Assembly (NCBI GenBank): GCA_011634665.1
Contig: WAEK01000021.1
Location: 697,501 to 761,500, forward strand
DNA length: 64,000 nucleotides
Direction of reading: 5' to 3'
DNA from: Mortierella sp. BCC40632
Taxonomy: Eukaryota > Mortierellomycota > Mortierellomycetes > Mortierellales > Mortierellaceae
Below, piece after piece: positions 51,701-62,469 of the stretch (position 1 is its first letter; the number at the start of each line of letters is the position of its first letter). The position numbers were made by a program, and so were the translations under genes. The notes beneath the pieces are model-generated. The model saw nothing but the letters and a program-made list of their open reading frames with translations, had not been told where the DNA came from and did no database searches.

Positions 51701-51954
51701 CTGGGCAAGGAGCAGCTGAGGAGGGCAAGTCTCCTGGATCCATGTCTGCAACAGGTGGTCGAATCTTGATTGGTACGCACCGTCAACAGCAACAGCAGCA
51801 GCAACAACAACAACAATCGGTATCTCAATCCAAGCTTCAGACCCTTGTTTCTACACAACTCCCTTGTTCTCAAAATGCACTGTCGTCTGCTTTGCAGGCC
51901 AAGCACCATCAGACCTTGCCAAGAGGTTCCACCAAGTCAGGTCTTCAGAGATAG
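48748..51954 (+). CDS. Large four-helix membrane protein with Ser-rich cytosolic tail
   Basis: Family not recognised. Single exon, 1068 residues, starting MPSARISPPQQ with a Gln-rich N-terminus (poly-Q near 43-53). Four predicted membrane helices lie in the first 280 residues: VELVLHGILILVSVYALASI; LSLTALFLFFVSGVSALVATGY; CWILGTMTVLSLLASIMQW; and VAAMTLSTALWAVWFGWW. This layout resembles MARVEL or claudin-like fungal membrane proteins, with N- and C-termini on the same side. The remaining 780 residues are Ser/Asn/Gly-rich, with repeated phosphosite-like elements such as RRRSFAAES, RRRSSLGLKS and SRRGMGY, and a second poly-Q near 1015. This suggests a regulated plasma membrane or endomembrane scaffold; that role is inference. 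It converges with the pseudouridine gene. Confidence 0.85.
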   Translation: MPSARISPPQQSNPSPLQHQQPLPSHPQHLAAGQPSARWGTSQQQQQQQHQQQGNIPRYPLHHDRFAQGEEEKVDEEARDPTQRLTRVHRWVELVLHGILILVSVYALASILSTIRFQTHLGYLSLTALFLFFVSGVSALVATGYLFLAWYVRTERGRARFRAHLERTSAGTSMATDGDVGKRAMPMYSSRVNTWAWRVVSGLLSVQPRCWILGTMTVLSLLASIMQWYKIRNGGNCNALAVQYRGFCKATKAAVAAMTLSTALWAVWFGWWSFRTFRAPPSPSTQSLQRHQQQQQQQQQARQGDSTDRNEVSIAIPDNPTAGAGTNVGDPRVNNAMTDLSKGPLQNNSMPMSMSNPNSHLPGQSTGMGNTNNENRMLTSGSLGLGIDVCTKSFMGESEYLFADTKPSDPLSPGTKEGTTAVAQDRTNSQGPRSRSNSTASKSEATALNDNIRRILLDTGGSSQGNHLNNNDNSSSKLPSANNGYAHSPFHSRNCSSSNLDTSAVNSPNPGGSSASIRSPNGLDRARSERLRHHAKIFPRGRGSTGDIFAGRGHPLDTNCIRGTPMSQSREILSSVSAQGTPFLSSQHFVNNGSISPCASTPGTPLSRRGMGYMGNQTMKALHSIPKSASMGYMAAVNSMGAYGPSAHPSPLVGNGMLTPGPVEMVSTPISIKSNHSMPGFFGSGSTNYFLQSQAEQSMDEHLKAIRRRSFAAESITGDDILSGGRSTNGSSATDQLFAPGSPAVMAARSASANGSNNGSFRMSFSSPNLTGFRRRSSLGLKSVLTSIVSSPVSDSSLSSSSEASSPSSSKSPRGQDGQGSSNSSSGQVNEEDPAVLFAARQKKERTLSAQELLRAEYGDAYVERPRSGSKDLSNAPRLQPNTTPMTLASSGVNAVVTGSGSGMPVTGNEIQGGNTIHPDRLSATTVATATATATTGMTGSGRSRSGSVSSALTSFSTLTTRTSSSGSSESTLTSQASQGGNGSSGQGAAEEGKSPGSMSATGGRILIGTHRQQQQQQQQQQQSVSQSKLQTLVSTQLPCSQNALSSALQAKHHQTLPRGSTKSGLQR

Positions 51955-52382
51955 AATCAGAAAATAATAATAATAATTATGAAATGAAAAAAAAAAAAAA
52001 AAAAAAAAGAAAGAGAGAGAGTAAAAAAGGTAGCAGCAACTCTCAGAATGACCGACCCGCCAATCAGCCAATCAACCATTAAAAGAAAGAAAGATGGGGG
52101 ATGATAGAAAAGGAAGAAGCATATAGAATCTAGGTAAATCGTTTTTTTTTTTTTTTCAGAGGAGGTGAAAATAGTAATAATAATAGTAGTTTTTTTTCCC
52201 TTTTACTTTTTCTTTTTCTTCCCCTTCTTCGACTAGAAACAGAAAGAGAAAGAAAGAAAGAAAGAAAGAAAGAGAGAGGATAGTAATAGTTGAAGTTTTT
52301 GAGGCAAATCACCATTTTTATCTTTTTAAATATATTTTTTCTCAAACTGAATCTACTCGAGTTGTTATTCTTTCCTCTCTCT
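51955..52382. other. Convergent intergenic region
   Basis: 3' ends of the membrane protein and pseudouridine genes. AATAAT repeats, A20 near 51988, T16 near 52142 and AAAG repeats. No gene is visible. Confidence 0.7.
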
Positions 52383-55300
52383 CTACCTCTCTCCTCCCTC
52401 TCTTCTTTGCCGTAGTCGTCTTGCCTGCTCCGAGTTGGCCATGGCAGGACTCACGGTCTCGTGGGTTTGCATAGTCAAAAGAGCTGCTCCTTGTGCATCT
52501 TGAATAATCTTGTCCAATTGATTCCAAAACTCGATAGTGTCCATTCTCGCATCCTTTGACGGGGATTCGTTCAAATGGTTCATGTGATGGATACTGGTGA
52601 CCACCGATGCTACCAGACTATGGTGTTTGTAGAGAAAAATGAGAGTGTGAGTGAGATTGAGTATGCGACTAAAGCAAAGGCAAAGGCAAAATGAAAAAAA
52701 AAGAAGAAGAAATACTTGCCTATCTCCAGCGCCAGAGACACTCTTGATCTTTGGTACGACATGGGCTGGATACGATTTCCAATTCACAACAGATCTTCGT
52801 CCTTGTTCATCCGTTCCTTCCAAACTCATCAGACCATGAATCTTGGCTACCCCAGCAACCTCTGAAAGAGCATTCACATTCGTTCGTTGAAAAACCATCA
52901 CCCCTTCCGCTCCTCGTTTAACAAACAAGGTTGGAATGAACCGTGTCACCAAGACAGCGTCCGAGATGAGTTGGTTGTTTTGGTTTGAATCGACCCAAGT
53001 GAGATCCTTTGAGTGTTGGGTCAACTTTTGAGCTTCTTGACTCATCTTTTCGAGCTCATATTCATTGGGTGTTGCAAAACCCAAGAGACCTTCTCTCAGA
53101 GCGGGTTCCATAGACTTGTCCAAGACACGAGTACATTTGGCAACGGATGTAGGCTCAAAGAATACTATCGATTCAGATTATTTGAGTAGAGAAAGTTAAG
53201 GATCCCTCAGGGTGTGGACAAAATCGCATTCCAATGTCATAAAAGGAAAGAAAAAAAAATCTTACCACAAGTGTTTTGACCACGACAGGTCTCCAGAATT
53301 GTTTTTATGCAATCTACTGACAAGTTTCCGTCAAAGCAAATGGTCCGGGGACGATATTTTTGAATCGACTCTTTCACCTATGCAAGATATGAAAAGAAAA
53401 AAAAAAAAAAGTTAATTAACAAAAGTCAACCGAGATTCATTGTTCCTGGCATCAGCGAACCCATCGAAGGATGACTTTTGACAATAAAAAAAGAAAATAG
53501 AAGTGACAGGTATCTAGCCAAGTTCTCTCTCTCTCTCTCTTTTTACCTTTTTCTGAAGGTAGATCTTCAAATACATCCATGTCGGCGACTGCAGAGACTA
53601 GGTTCCCTGTGGCATCATGAAGAGCCGTATACGTTGCTGTCCTTGCTCCTGCCACTGGATGCATCTCCAGATACCCCTATCCCCCCCCAATTTCATTACA
53701 CGTAAGGATAAAGAGGAATCAGTTCTGTGTCCTCAAAAAAAAAAAAAAAAAAAAAAAAAAATAGAGTCAATGGTACTACTTACCATGCCTCGTCGAGCAA
53801 TCTCGCTCACTAGCCAAGGTCCAAACATATCCTGCTCTCTCTCCCCTCTTTTGTTGTGTCATTTTTGGCAGTAGTAGAGGCACTGCCACCGATGGCCGAG
53901 ACAAAGACACATCCATCGGGATTCAATCTCGAAATCCCCTCTGCGACATTCCGACCCACCCCTCCAAGTGAAATCCGAGTCGCCCCCAGTTGTGAACTAT
54001 GAAGCATCGCGCTTGAACCCGTCGCAGTCTTGGCTGTGGCTGTGATATCGACGACCGTGCCTCCGACCACCATGATCTATGAAGAGAGGTTGACAGGGTT
54101 GATCGATATAGAGAATCAATCCAAAAGGGGCAGATAGAGACAGAGAAAGAAAAGAATCCCCATCCGTAAGATATTCCACGGTCAGTTACCGAAGCCAGCA
54201 CAATCTCAGTTCGCTCTTTGTAGTGCACGCGTTTCCTCTCCTGTTTTTTTTTTTTTGTTTCTTCACTCGCGCTTTGAGTTGGGCTGGGTTTATTTTTTTT
54301 CTTTTTTTCATTCTTCGCAGACTATTGCGTCGAATGCCTGACTTTATCAAAGAGCAAGGGTCTCTGGCATTAGGGGAGGAGGAGAGGGAGAGGGACAAGA
54401 GCTCACACTTTTGTTATTCACTTACAGGATCCTCGTTGTTTCTACAATGATTCATACGGCGAGTAGATGTAGAAAAAGACCGTCCCTGATGCTAATATCG
54501 GATAGCGTTTTTTTTTTTTTTTTTTTTTATATATTTACAGGAGAAATCCATCCCAAGAAGAAAAAAAGAGGAAAGGGAGAAAAAGAGTGTATAAAATGTC
54601 ATTTGAATCAATAGACCGAACTAAAAGCTTTTCTGCCTTCTCCTTCTCCCTCACTTTCTTTTTTCTTTCTCTTTTTCTTTTTCTTTTTTCTTTTCATTTG
54701 TTCTCTATTGGTATTAGATCGCTTAGGATACCATCTTGGAGAGACTAGACGCAATTCTAGCTGCCACTGCTGCATTGTTCTTGACAAGAGCAATATCTAA
54801 ACACAAATAAGCAAGGAGAAAGAGAGAAAAAAAAAAAAAAGCCAAAAGCAATGTTAACGCAGCACGGACCATTTCCAACTCTAAGAAAGAAAGAAAGAAA
54901 AAAAATTCCACTCTAGATCACATACTTGACTTGAGAGAGTTTCCTCCCGTCAACTCGTTCACTCGCTTGAGCAAAAAAGGCGTGTTTTCCTTGCCAAACA
55001 TCTTTTTCTCACTATTAGGAGAGAGAAGGCCATTTTTATAAAAGAAAAGGTTAAAGGGTCAGTACCCAGGTGTTTTCTGCATGATCAGAAACAAGTAAGG
55101 AAAGAAAAAAGTAAAGCAGTAGCAAAGGTGTTCATACTTTGCCTCCTTGACAGCTGTGTCAATGGCCTCTCCTACACGGACGCTATCCATCGCGTCCTGC
55201 TCGGGGATTGGTACACCAAAAATGATTCCACTCTGAAGATCAAGTTCATGATTGGCAGCTAAATTGCTCAACAACAATGGTAGCAAACAACAAAATTAAT

Positions 55301-55690
55301 CAAAGGTAGTTTGATTTTTTTTTTTTCCGACGTGTTCCTACCGATCATCTTGGCAGCCTCCTCAGGTGACTCGATATTCAGCATACTCTAGAAGCATTGA
55401 AAAGAAGAGAAACCGCATCATTAGATAACTAGGACAGGGATCATTCGTTTCCTTCTTTCCTTCCTTCCTTCTTTCTCGCTCTCTTTCTTACCATGAATCC
55501 ACTGGTACGAGTGAAAAACGCTGGGAAATCTTTGGTCTTGCCAAAAGTCGCGACTGTTACGCCCTGAGTCTCTAGAAACTCGAGCGTCTTGCCAATATCC
55601 AGAATTGACTTGACACCTGCACACACCACCGCCACGGGTGTGCGTCCCAATTCAGTCAGATCGGCACTTGCATCCAATGCTGTGATCCAC

Positions 55691-55730
<40 letters not shown>

Positions 55731-56580
55731 AAAGGAGAGAGAGAACAATGTCAGATCCTCTCTTTCTTTTGAAAGATGGACTGAGATAAAGAAAAGAAGC
55801 TCTAGAGAGTAGTGATCTGTACTTACTATCACTGTATCCTCGGTGAACGCCTCCAATACCACCAGTGGCAAAGACCCGGATCCCTGCTCGATGAGCAAGA
55901 AGCATCGTTCCGGACACAGTCGTCGCACCTGTTTGTCCCTATATATATATTAAACATCCTGCAAGTCAGCTTTACCAAGACCACGTTTGCAATGTCCTAT
56001 TTCTCCAGGGACAAATAAACAATTTTTTTTTCTCTTCTTTTTTTTTCTGTTCCTGTACCTTGGCCATCACGGCTGCCAAGTCTCGTCTCGAGACCTTGAT
56101 CGCTTCACGACCTAGTTTTGCCAAATGAGCAATTTGATCCTGTTCAAGTCCGATATGGACTTTTCCATCCAAGATCGCAATCGTCGCCGGAGTTGCTCCT
56201 TGATCCCGGACAATCTTTTCCACCTCCAGAGCCGTCTCCAAGTTTTGAGGATACGGCATCCCATGAGAGATGATGGTACTCTCGAGTGCAACAATAGGTT
56301 GACGGGTCTCTAGCGCTCTTTGAACCTCATCCGAGAATCGAAGGGTTGAGAGGGTATGAGAAGGAGATCGACCAAGGGTAGTTGTCTGAGAAAAAGTACG
56401 ACGGGAGGAGAGCTGACCAAGGTTGGACTGGGAAGCGACGAGGACGCGTTCTTGTGACGTGACAACAGGGGTCCAAGTCTGAGAAGGCACTCGTCGTTGT
56501 GACGCGGAAAGGACGGGAAGGATGTGGGAGGGTTGCAAAGGGCCCCGATGCCTGAACGCCATTGCACGGAGCATTGTCAT
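52383..56580 (-). CDS. Bifunctional pseudouridine-5'-phosphate glycosidase / pseudouridine kinase
   Basis: Pseudouridine breakdown: the kinase makes pseudouridine 5'-phosphate and the glycosidase splits it to uracil and ribose 5-phosphate. Minus-strand exons: 56580-56059, 55938-55827, 55679-55492, 55387-55342, 55258-55138, 55011-54926, 54796-54732, 54240-54190, 54076-53890, about 53836-53784, 53676-53547, 53377-53266, 53164-52720 and 52617-52383; about 783 residues. The PsuG half is clear: [50 protein letters not shown]. The PfkB half has [30 protein letters not shown] and the C-terminal SGAGDS, whose last Ser is split by a GC-AG intron. The presequence-like N-terminus suggests mitochondria. 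Frame closes everywhere except after DLPSEK, where an A5 run (53548-53552) is one base too long; the 53889-53837 intron is short and tentative. Confidence 0.9.
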
Positions 56581-57234
56581 TTGGTCGACTTTTTTTTAAA
56601 AAAAGGATCAAGGAATGAATGAAGAGTGAGAAAGAGAGGTTTTTAAAAAAAAAAAAAAAGGAAAGAGATCTCGCCTCTTACAAAAAAAAGCACGCGTGAC
56701 TTTTTTTCTCCACCTCTTTTTTTTTCTCTCTCTCTCAAGCTGAGCAAGTCGAAAAAAAAAAAAAGAGTCCGTGGTACACCTTTTTGTCGCGCCTCATCCA
56801 AATGAGATAAACTACTGACCTAGGACAGCTCCACGTCTCTCTCTCTCTCTTCTCACTGCTCTCTCTCTCTCCCGCCACGACGCGTCGATTGTCTATCCTC
56901 AACGACATTCTGCATCTCATGTTCTGTCTCTCTCACTCACTCACACACACACACTTTCTCTCTGTCTCTCTCCTTTCAATGCACAGTCGAAACACATTCC
57001 ACGCCAAAAGGCAGCGGGCTAGATTTTTTTTTTTTTTTTTTTTTTAATACTGATAAAAGGAAGAATGGAGTGGGTGGTGAAAGTGAGGTAAAGTATTGTA
57101 ACAAAAAGCATTCTCTACGTTAAAAAAAAAAAAGCGTGGTGTGTAGTGTGTGTGCATGTTTTTTTTTTATCTTTTGGGAAAGCTCTTTTTCAAAAAAAAA
57201 AAAAAAATCTTTTTTTTTTTCTTTTCTTTTTTCT
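56581..57234. other. Promoter region of the pseudouridine gene and COX4 3' end
   Basis: T8A7 at 56590-56604, T5A15 near 56645, CT runs at 56840-56875 and 56930-56975, and T21 near 57025. No gene is visible. Confidence 0.65.
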
Positions 57235-58208
57235 TTAGTGGTGGTGACCATGGCCACCCTGGTTCTTGCCAGCGGGAGTAGGGAAGAACTCATCAGCCTC
57301 ATAAGGAGTCCACTTGTAGACGTTACCGCACTCATCGCAACGGTCGAACTCGTGCTCGCTATTGGGGTTCAATTAGGAAAAAAAAAAAAGGAATAAGAGG
57401 TGAGCACAGGTGTGTTTGTATGTGTGTGTGTGTGTGTGTGTGTATGTGTTAGAAAGGATGCAATTGCTCTCTCGCAAGACAAAAGAGTGAACAATGGCGA
57501 GGCATATAGCAAAAAAGCAAGAGAGAAAAGAGACGTACCAGTCGATAAGAAGCCACTTGGTTTCATGGTGTTCACCGGCAACACCTATTATAGAAGGTTG
57601 CAGCAAAAAAAAGAGGGCGCCAATTCCCGTCCGGAGGAATGATGTGTGAGCAAGAGCAATATGATTTTCTCTCTCTCTCACTTGAACGCGCTGTTTTCCG
57701 TGTCAAAAGAAGAAAAAGGACTATACCAGTGCATCCGACAAAGCGGACGGGGTCGCGAGAGCGAATGATGGTAGGGTTGGCCTTGGTGCCGCGGACATCG
57801 AAGGAGAGGGGCTCGAGATCGAAAACATCCTTGCCCTGCATCTTGGCCAAAATTTCGGCACGCTCCAAACCAGTCGACTGGTTCAAGTCGGTGGGAACCT
57901 CACCGGCCTGGGCACCGGGTCCCTGCATGACCTTGACCTCATGGTGACCACCTATATAGAAAGGACAAAAGGAAGAGAGCAGAGAAGAGAGACGGGTTTA
58001 TATTAGAGAACAAGGGTAGGTGAAGAAAAAAAAAAAAATAGAGTGGAATCAGCGTCTGGTCTGACGTGTCCATTCTTCTTTTTTTCCTTCCGTTTCTCTT
58101 CCTCTTTCTCCTCGGATTGTTGTATCCATCGTGAATCTCCGAAAATTCATGGCGGGTTGCTGAAAAGGGGAGGGGACCCATGGCGCCAAAATAGGGTGAT
58201 CAGAGTTT

Positions 58209-58241
<33 letters not shown>

Positions 58242-58749
58242 TCCGCAGTATCCGATAGTGTCCATTCCGAAGGATGAGGGTGGTCGACATGGTCCTGGAT
58301 ATCCGATGGTGCGGAAAAAGAGAAAAAAAGAGTAAAAGAGAGCGAGAAACCGACAGAGAGAGGCTCTACGCGGTAAATTTTTTTGTTTTTGTACAGCGGG
58401 TTCCGTCCCGGATTCGGACCAAAAATCATATTTTTTTTTTTTTTTTTGGCTGGCATGTTGGATGGACTGGAATGGCTGGACACGATGGTCTCCCTCAGGA
58501 TCACCGATGGGTATGTTGGCTGAATGAGTGGGGCGAGGGACGAGGGGACACGGAGTCGCTGGATTTTCGGTGTTGGCCGGTTTGTTATTGTTTAGGGTTC
58601 TGAAGAGGGGAAGGGCCGGAGGATCGGATTTGCGGAGGAGGGATCAGCTACTCACCAAGGCGGACAGAGAGGGCAGAGAAGCGGGCAGCGGGGGCAGCGC
58701 GAAGAGGAACGCGGGCCAAGGGAGCGCGGATGGAACGAAGGGCAAACAT
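57235..58749 (-). CDS. COX4: Cytochrome c oxidase subunit 4 (fungal COX4, mammalian COX5B type)
   Basis: Zinc-binding matrix-side subunit of respiratory complex IV. Minus-strand exons 58749-58656, 57951-57727, 57584-57539 and 57358-57235 close to 162 residues. The N-terminus is an Arg/Ala-rich mitochondrial presequence (MFALRSIRAPLARVPLRAAP). The body has GQGPGA-type spacing, TDLNQSTGLERAEILAKMQG, SRDPVRFVGCTG, then EHHETKWLLID and the zinc-site region HEFDRCDECGNVYKW. The tail is His-rich (GGHGHHH). Intron 1 is 704 nt with A31 at 58210-58240. It is tandem with the pseudouridine gene and with the SANT gene, which lies 592 bp upstream. Confidence 0.96.
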
Positions 58750-59341
58750 GGTTAGGGTGATTCGGAGGTGGAGGAGATGATGAGAAGAGACGGATTTCCG
58801 ATTCAGCCGTGCTTGCTTCTATCAAACAGACCTACTCATGGTAGGACAAGAAATGGCCGCCGTAATTACGTCACATTAATTGGATCGCAAATGCTGCGCT
58901 ATCGGCATGGATTAATCACTGGGGAAAGATTGTTTTAGCTCTTCTCTGCTCTTCCGCCCACTGCTTGGAAACGGACTGATACACTGCTTTCTGTCTAGTT
59001 GTCAAGTTGCAAAATGTGCCTAAAGTAGGGAGTGGTAGCCACTGGAAGTATTGTACAATGCGCCGACAAGGAACACAAACCAGGACCAAGTCCAGGAATC
59101 TTGACTTGCCCTGGATCGTTCACAGCTCCAACGGCTCGCGATATCCTGAAATTAATTGAAGGATCCTAGCACTTGCCATCAACGTTTTAATCTCGAGAAC
59201 ATCGTTCAGTCCTGATTTGATGCATAGTTGTATCAAGTAGGCCGCACAGAATGACCAGTCGACTTTGTAATACTGATAAACTATATCTGCAGCTCCCTTT
59301 GGTGTTCATATTGAAAATGGTTTATTGTAGCGCATTTGCTA
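58750..59341. other. COX4 promoter region and 3' end of the SANT gene
   Basis: 592 bp of ordinary composition without long repeats. It must hold the COX4 promoter. No coding segment is visible. Confidence 0.6.
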
Positions 59342-61952
59342 CTATTCCACTTCAACTGCCTCAACCACCTCAACCACCTCATCCGCCTCATCCGCCTCCT
59401 CTTCTTGATTGACTTTGGCGGCCTGTTCGATCTCTAGGATACGCTCGTCCGCTTCGATCTGTCGCCTTGCTCCTTCCTCTTCCTCTTCTTCATCCTCCGT
59501 TTCGGAAACAGTGATATAGCCACTATAATCCGCTGGCTCTTCAAGACCTCTTTCCAGAACTAGCGGTACACACTGAGGCTGAAATGCTGTTGGGAGGTAG
59601 CCTGAAAGAAGGTCCAAAGGCTTCCTATCTTGAAACCACAATCCACCTTGTTGGCGGCTCCCAAGGCCATATCCATTCTTTGTGCGATGGTGGTGCATCG
59701 GATCAAACAAAGGAGAAGTATACTGTGGCAAGAGTCCATACCCTGGCGCATAGCTCTGTAACAAACGCGTTTCTCTAATGCGTGATGTCCGGCAGTAGAG
59801 CCTATACTCATACCTGATCAACCGCCTGCGCCTGACCCACTCAAATGAGGCAATTGACTCTACCATCTTTGGATCTTCAAGATATGTCTGTTGTTGATGG
59901 GTTCGCAATCTCTTGTTCATACTTTGGACAGGAGCGTCAAAAGTCGCCTTGGTTGGTGAGACGGTATCTTCCTTCTCATGGATCGGTAATGCAAACGTAT
60001 TGGCGCTCAACCTCTCTACACCTTCTTTCCAGACCTCAAACCCCTTTGCCTTTTGTTCTAATGGATTGGCTTCTCTAAATCGGCGTTTGGCCGGAACAGT
60101 GGCCTCAGAGGCGGCCTTGTCTGTTGCGTGCACCTTGTTCCTTGTCTTTGTCCAGAACTGACGCCAAAGAGCCTCCGCATGCTGTTGCTCTTGGATATAG
60201 CTGCTCAGCCGACTTCCTGTGGCAGTGTCCGGATCAGATCGATTCAGAGAGAGAATTGGTAGTGGCGCCTCTAGAGCCAACTCTGCTTCCTCCTCCTCAG
60301 AGACACCATCATCTGTGGCATGGTCTTGGTCCGAGTCTGGTGCCTCCGCCTGGTCCTTGTCAACAGACGCATTCAAATAATAACCCTTAGGGAGTCGACC
60401 TATGCTCAATCCAGGTTGGTAAAGCTCCTGATTTTGCTCACGAAAGAGTGTAAAGTTGTTTCTTTCTGCGAGTTTACCAAGAAACCTGCCCGGATTCAGT
60501 GCCTGTTGTTGAGCAACCAGTGTCCGGACCACATCGCCTTCTGTGATAACGGGTAAATCAAGTACAGCTGTGTCCTATGAGGTTTGGATGCGGTATTAGC
60601 AGGCTGAGAAACATTTGCTCCGATCCATTGAATAGGCCACCATTGTAGATTTTTCCCTCTGTTTTTTTTTTTTTTTTTTTTTTTTTTGTACCTTTTTGAG
60701 CAAGAGCTGCGTGCGATAGCGTTCATGATGAAGAACCAAGATTTCCTTGAGAACACCTTTTAGCCACACTTTGAGGACGTCGTAAAGTATTGCCACAGCC
60801 TCGCGGTCGATTCCAGCTCCTTCATTTTGTACATAGAGTCGCGATGAAAGATCAGCAAGGGTTCGCATGTTGAACAAAAGTGTCTTTTTAACCATAGCTG
60901 GGCGTGTCTCGGGAGGCAATGTCTTGTTTCGTTCCCAGGATGCCTGAATAGATCTCTCCAATAGTATATTAGCACATTCTTCTTCGTGCTTCACCTCGTC
61001 CTCGTTTACTTCGTCAGCCATTGGCATGTCGCTGAGGGTCATGGTCGAAAGTCCAAAATATTTCTGACGTGCCATTTCAGTCTCCATGGCCTGGATCATG
61101 GTCACTACTTCGGCGAGAGAACGCGTTTTGACGTGTTCCTGGATCGCCCAAACGTTATGTCTTCCAAATCTTTGAAGCCCATGGTAAAATAGATCTGCCT
61201 CGTCTGCTGTCCAGGACATGCCTCCAGCCACAAGAGGAAGACGCTCTTGGCTGTCATGACTTTGAAGAGAACTATGAGGTCGGCGTTTTGTTTCTTCTCG
61301 ATGTTGATCAAGGATCTTTTCATATGCATCTACTTCGTCTGGGCTAGCAGTGTTTGGTCTAAGACAAGACTCACAGCGCTGACATACATGAAAGGCTGGA
61401 GAAGAGGCCGATCTGTTTTCCTGTGGGTAAAAGAGTCCGCCACAGTAAAAGCACACTGTGCCGTCCTCAGGTGCCTTTAGTTTGTCCTGCACTTTGCTTT
61501 GCTGATCCTTTGCAAAGTCATTTTCCAACTCGATTTCGCTCTCGATATCATCCAGTTCCGAATCGGATGTGTCCCAGAAGGGGTTAGTTAATGACTTGGT
61601 GGACGAGGTCCTTTCCAAATGTTTTGCAAGACCAAATCGTTGTCTACGAAGCTTTGTCTGACTGTTGATCCGAGGACGAAAGAGAAGCCTATTGAGGGAT
61701 CAATTTGTTTTCGACGATGTTAATACCTCGCTTCCGAGTTTTGAGTTGTTGTACGCGAGTGGTATTCAAAAGTTGAGTGTTGGTGGCGATGATCAACCTT
61801 TTGGCGCTTCTCTGATTTGGTTCAACCTCTGATCCGAGATACGAATCGACTGACGATCCTGCATTAGAATTTGCGATGGAGGCTTCGCCTGAATCGATAT
61901 CGTGTCCAGTCCTGCGGTTCTTGATCTTGTTACCCGGGGTGCTGGTGCTCAT
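59342..61952 (-). CDS. SANT/Myb-domain protein, possibly an Rrn5-like RNA polymerase I factor
   Basis: Minus-strand model: 61952-61755, 61651-60692 and 60574-59342, all phase 0, 796 residues. The first junction is the least certain. Visible parts: a Cys-rich stretch CFYCGGLFYPQ with CQRCESC (possible zinc knuckle), then GGMSWTADEADLFYHGLQRF, HNVWAIQEHVKTRSLAEVV, which is a SANT/Myb-like helix-turn-helix. This is followed by a helical region (LLFNMRTLADLSSRLYVQNE, VLKVWLKGVLKEILVLHHER) and a C-terminal half ending in a long acidic tail (EEEADEADEVVEVVEAVEVE). The order SANT plus helical core resembles Rrn5 of the upstream activating factor for rDNA transcription, but this is an inference from layout. 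Likely nuclear. A zinc-plus-SANT chromatin factor is an alternative. Confidence 0.75.
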
Positions 61953-62469
61953 CCTTGGAATTTAGAGGGAATGTGGCCTGTTGAGCAAGAGACCATGGTT
62001 GCAAATCTTTTATGGACACAGATCCTTTTTTTTTTAAAAAAAAATCGACAGTCACATATCCACCGATGCTGGCGTCTCTTTTTGAAGAGCGAGAACCTAA
62101 GAAGCTCTGGAATGTATCCCTATTATCGTATGAAGGGCACTCTCCCCTTTTAACTGACATGGATCGGTTCAGGGCCGGAAAAAAAGGAGTAAAACGGTTG
62201 CAATGCAAGAGTGTGGGGTAGTTAAGAGTAGAGGGATCTGCTGTTCCCATGAATAAAGAGTCGAAGCATTGATGTAAAAAATCGGTTTATTTCTTCAATG
62301 AACGAGATGATGCGTCGCCCTTCCTATGCCATCCATTCTCCGCAGCACCGGACGTGGATCTTTGGAGAAGAAAAGAAAGTGCGAGCTGTATGCAAAAAGG
62401 TGTTGGGGGTCCAGGAGGTCTAGGTAGTAGGGAAGGAGGATCGAGAGGAGCAGCAGGGGTCACCTCCCC
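61953..62469. other. Intergenic between the SANT gene and SDHAF1
   Basis: Contains T10A9 at 62026-62044 and otherwise ordinary sequence, with the SANT gene promoter and SDHAF1 3' end. No gene is visible. Confidence 0.6.
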
